Assembly (NCBI GenBank): GCA_910577035.1
Contig: CAJTKW010000072.1
Location: forward strand, 13,854-20,567
DNA length: 6,714 bases
Direction of reading: 5' to 3'
Source of the DNA: an uncultured Acetatifactor sp.
GTDB taxonomy: Bacteria; Bacillota; Clostridia; Lachnospirales; Lachnospiraceae
Shown here piece after piece: positions 5,968-6,714 of this stretch. A model generated the notes under the pieces. It made no database searches and had not been told where the DNA came from. It saw only the letters and a list, made by a program, of their open reading frames with translations. Every line of letters begins with the position of its first letter. The stretch's first letter is position 1. The translations under genes were made by a program, and so were the position numbers.

Positions 5968-6714
5968 ATGAATTTACAACCTCTTTATGACGTAAAATCG
6001 CGTTTGGAACAGGCCGCGATTGCAGGGACGGGTCTGCTGGCCGAGGATTTCCGGCTGCAGCGGGCAGCGGAGGGTATCAAGCCTCTGGCGGCAGCCAGTC
6101 CCGTGTTTGCAAAAATAGATAACGGACTGCAAAAGCTGCTGTCTGCCTCCGGAGAGGAAAGAAGCGGACAGCTGCTGGATCTGCTGGCGCTGGTGGATGC
6201 GGTGGCATATACTCAGGGAAGCAGCGGCGTAGAAGGGGAATTGCTTCCACTTTCCCAGACAGGAGCCGGAACCTGTGAACTCCTGTCCTACGGGCAGCTT
6301 GCGCCGCTATTGGAAGCTCTTAACGGCACCGGCGGCGGTAGGATGAATTTGATCAAGGATATATGGGAAAATCATCCCGAATATTTCGGGGATTTCAGAG
6401 TTTTGCCCAGCCTGATTGCAGGGCTGGGGGAAGGGTATGGGGAGCTGGCAGCCTTGATCGAGGATATTTTGAAGGCGCAGAGTCCGGGGATTACCGTTTT
6501 GCTGAAAAAGGATTTTGACCCCGCGGGGAAGAAGGATATGGTCCGGCGGGTGGAGGTGATTTGTGCCCTGGAGGGGCAGAAGGCCACCGAATGGTTGAAG
6601 GAAGTTCTGCCGGAGGCAAAAAAGGATGTGCGGGGAGCGATCATTACCGCTCTTGGCGCCGATCCGCGAAACGGAGGATTTTTGCTGGAGCTCTGTAAGG
6701 GCGAGCGGGGCGCA
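5968..6714 (+). CDS. HEAT-like helical-repeat protein, 3' partial
   Basis: The frame starts at ATG 5968 behind AAGGAG (5954-5959, 8-base spacing) and stays open to the last base, giving 249 codons with no stop. The protein begins MNLQPLYDVKSRLEQAAIAG. It is rich in Leu, Ala, Glu and Gly, with amphipathic helices throughout and no membrane segment or signal peptide. From about residue 191 the pattern becomes that of HEAT-type helical pairs, for example EWLKEVLPEAKKDVRGAIIT with the typical VR and ALG positions. Such solenoids are usually protein-binding scaffolds; no catalytic motif is visible in this part. It lies 117 bases after the SWIM gene on the same strand, has no clear promoter of its own, and is probably cotranscribed. 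HEAT-like proteins are a regular neighbour of SWIM genes in MoxR/VWA clusters. The rest of the protein and the rest of the cluster lie outside the window. Confidence 0.85.
   Translation, partial: MNLQPLYDVKSRLEQAAIAGTGLLAEDFRLQRAAEGIKPLAAASPVFAKIDNGLQKLLSASGEERSGQLLDLLALVDAVAYTQGSSGVEGELLPLSQTGAGTCELLSYGQLAPLLEALNGTGGGRMNLIKDIWENHPEYFGDFRVLPSLIAGLGEGYGELAALIEDILKAQSPGITVLLKKDFDPAGKKDMVRRVEVICALEGQKATEWLKEVLPEAKKDVRGAIITALGADPRNGGFLLELCKGERGA

Noticed and set aside
6372..6644. Minus-strand open frame of 90 codons near the right end
   Set aside because: It is antisense to the HEAT-like gene, whose plus-strand frame is open over the whole distance with a good ribosome site and helical-repeat pattern.

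Overview
The window looks like a chromosomal segment of a Gram-positive Firmicute, most likely a gut clostridium of the Lachnospiraceae type. The signs are strong AGGAGG-type ribosome binding sites, a clean sigma-A-like promoter, mid-range G+C, and protein families common in that group. The assignment comes from gene content and protein style; no marker gene is present.

Left block (1-3854, plus strand): two consecutive ABC exporter half-transporters, each with six membrane helices followed by an ATPase domain, almost certainly forming a heterodimer. The first enters from outside the window and carries a Glu/Lys-rich tail ahead of its first helix, built partly on a 15-base repeat. Both ATPase domains have complete Walker A, LSGGE signature, Walker B Glu and H-loop His. 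The substrate cannot be read from the sequence.

Middle (3855-4413): no intact gene. Read on the minus strand, this stretch is a decayed secreted-type esterase (alpha/beta hydrolase, feruloyl-esterase/CE1-like). An N-terminal strand region, the oxyanion-loop HGIGGD motif, a catalytic-Asp-like region and a C-terminal region with a possible catalytic His are all recognisable. They are broken by at least two frameshifts, a TGA in place of a Trp codon and an internal deletion that removed the nucleophile Ser. The right end of the remnant abuts a consensus promoter facing right.

Right block (4349-6714, plus strand): that promoter (TTGAAA, 17 bp, TACAAT) is flanked by a 9-bp inverted repeat. It drives a SWIM zinc-finger protein gene, followed after 117 bp by the first 249 codons of a HEAT-like helical-repeat protein that runs off the window. 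In other genomes such a pair commonly opens a multigene cluster with a MoxR-type AAA+ ATPase and a VWA-domain protein. This is a chaperone-like or conflict-related system with little experimental characterisation, and it is the most interesting biology here. Its other expected members lie beyond the right edge and cannot be confirmed.
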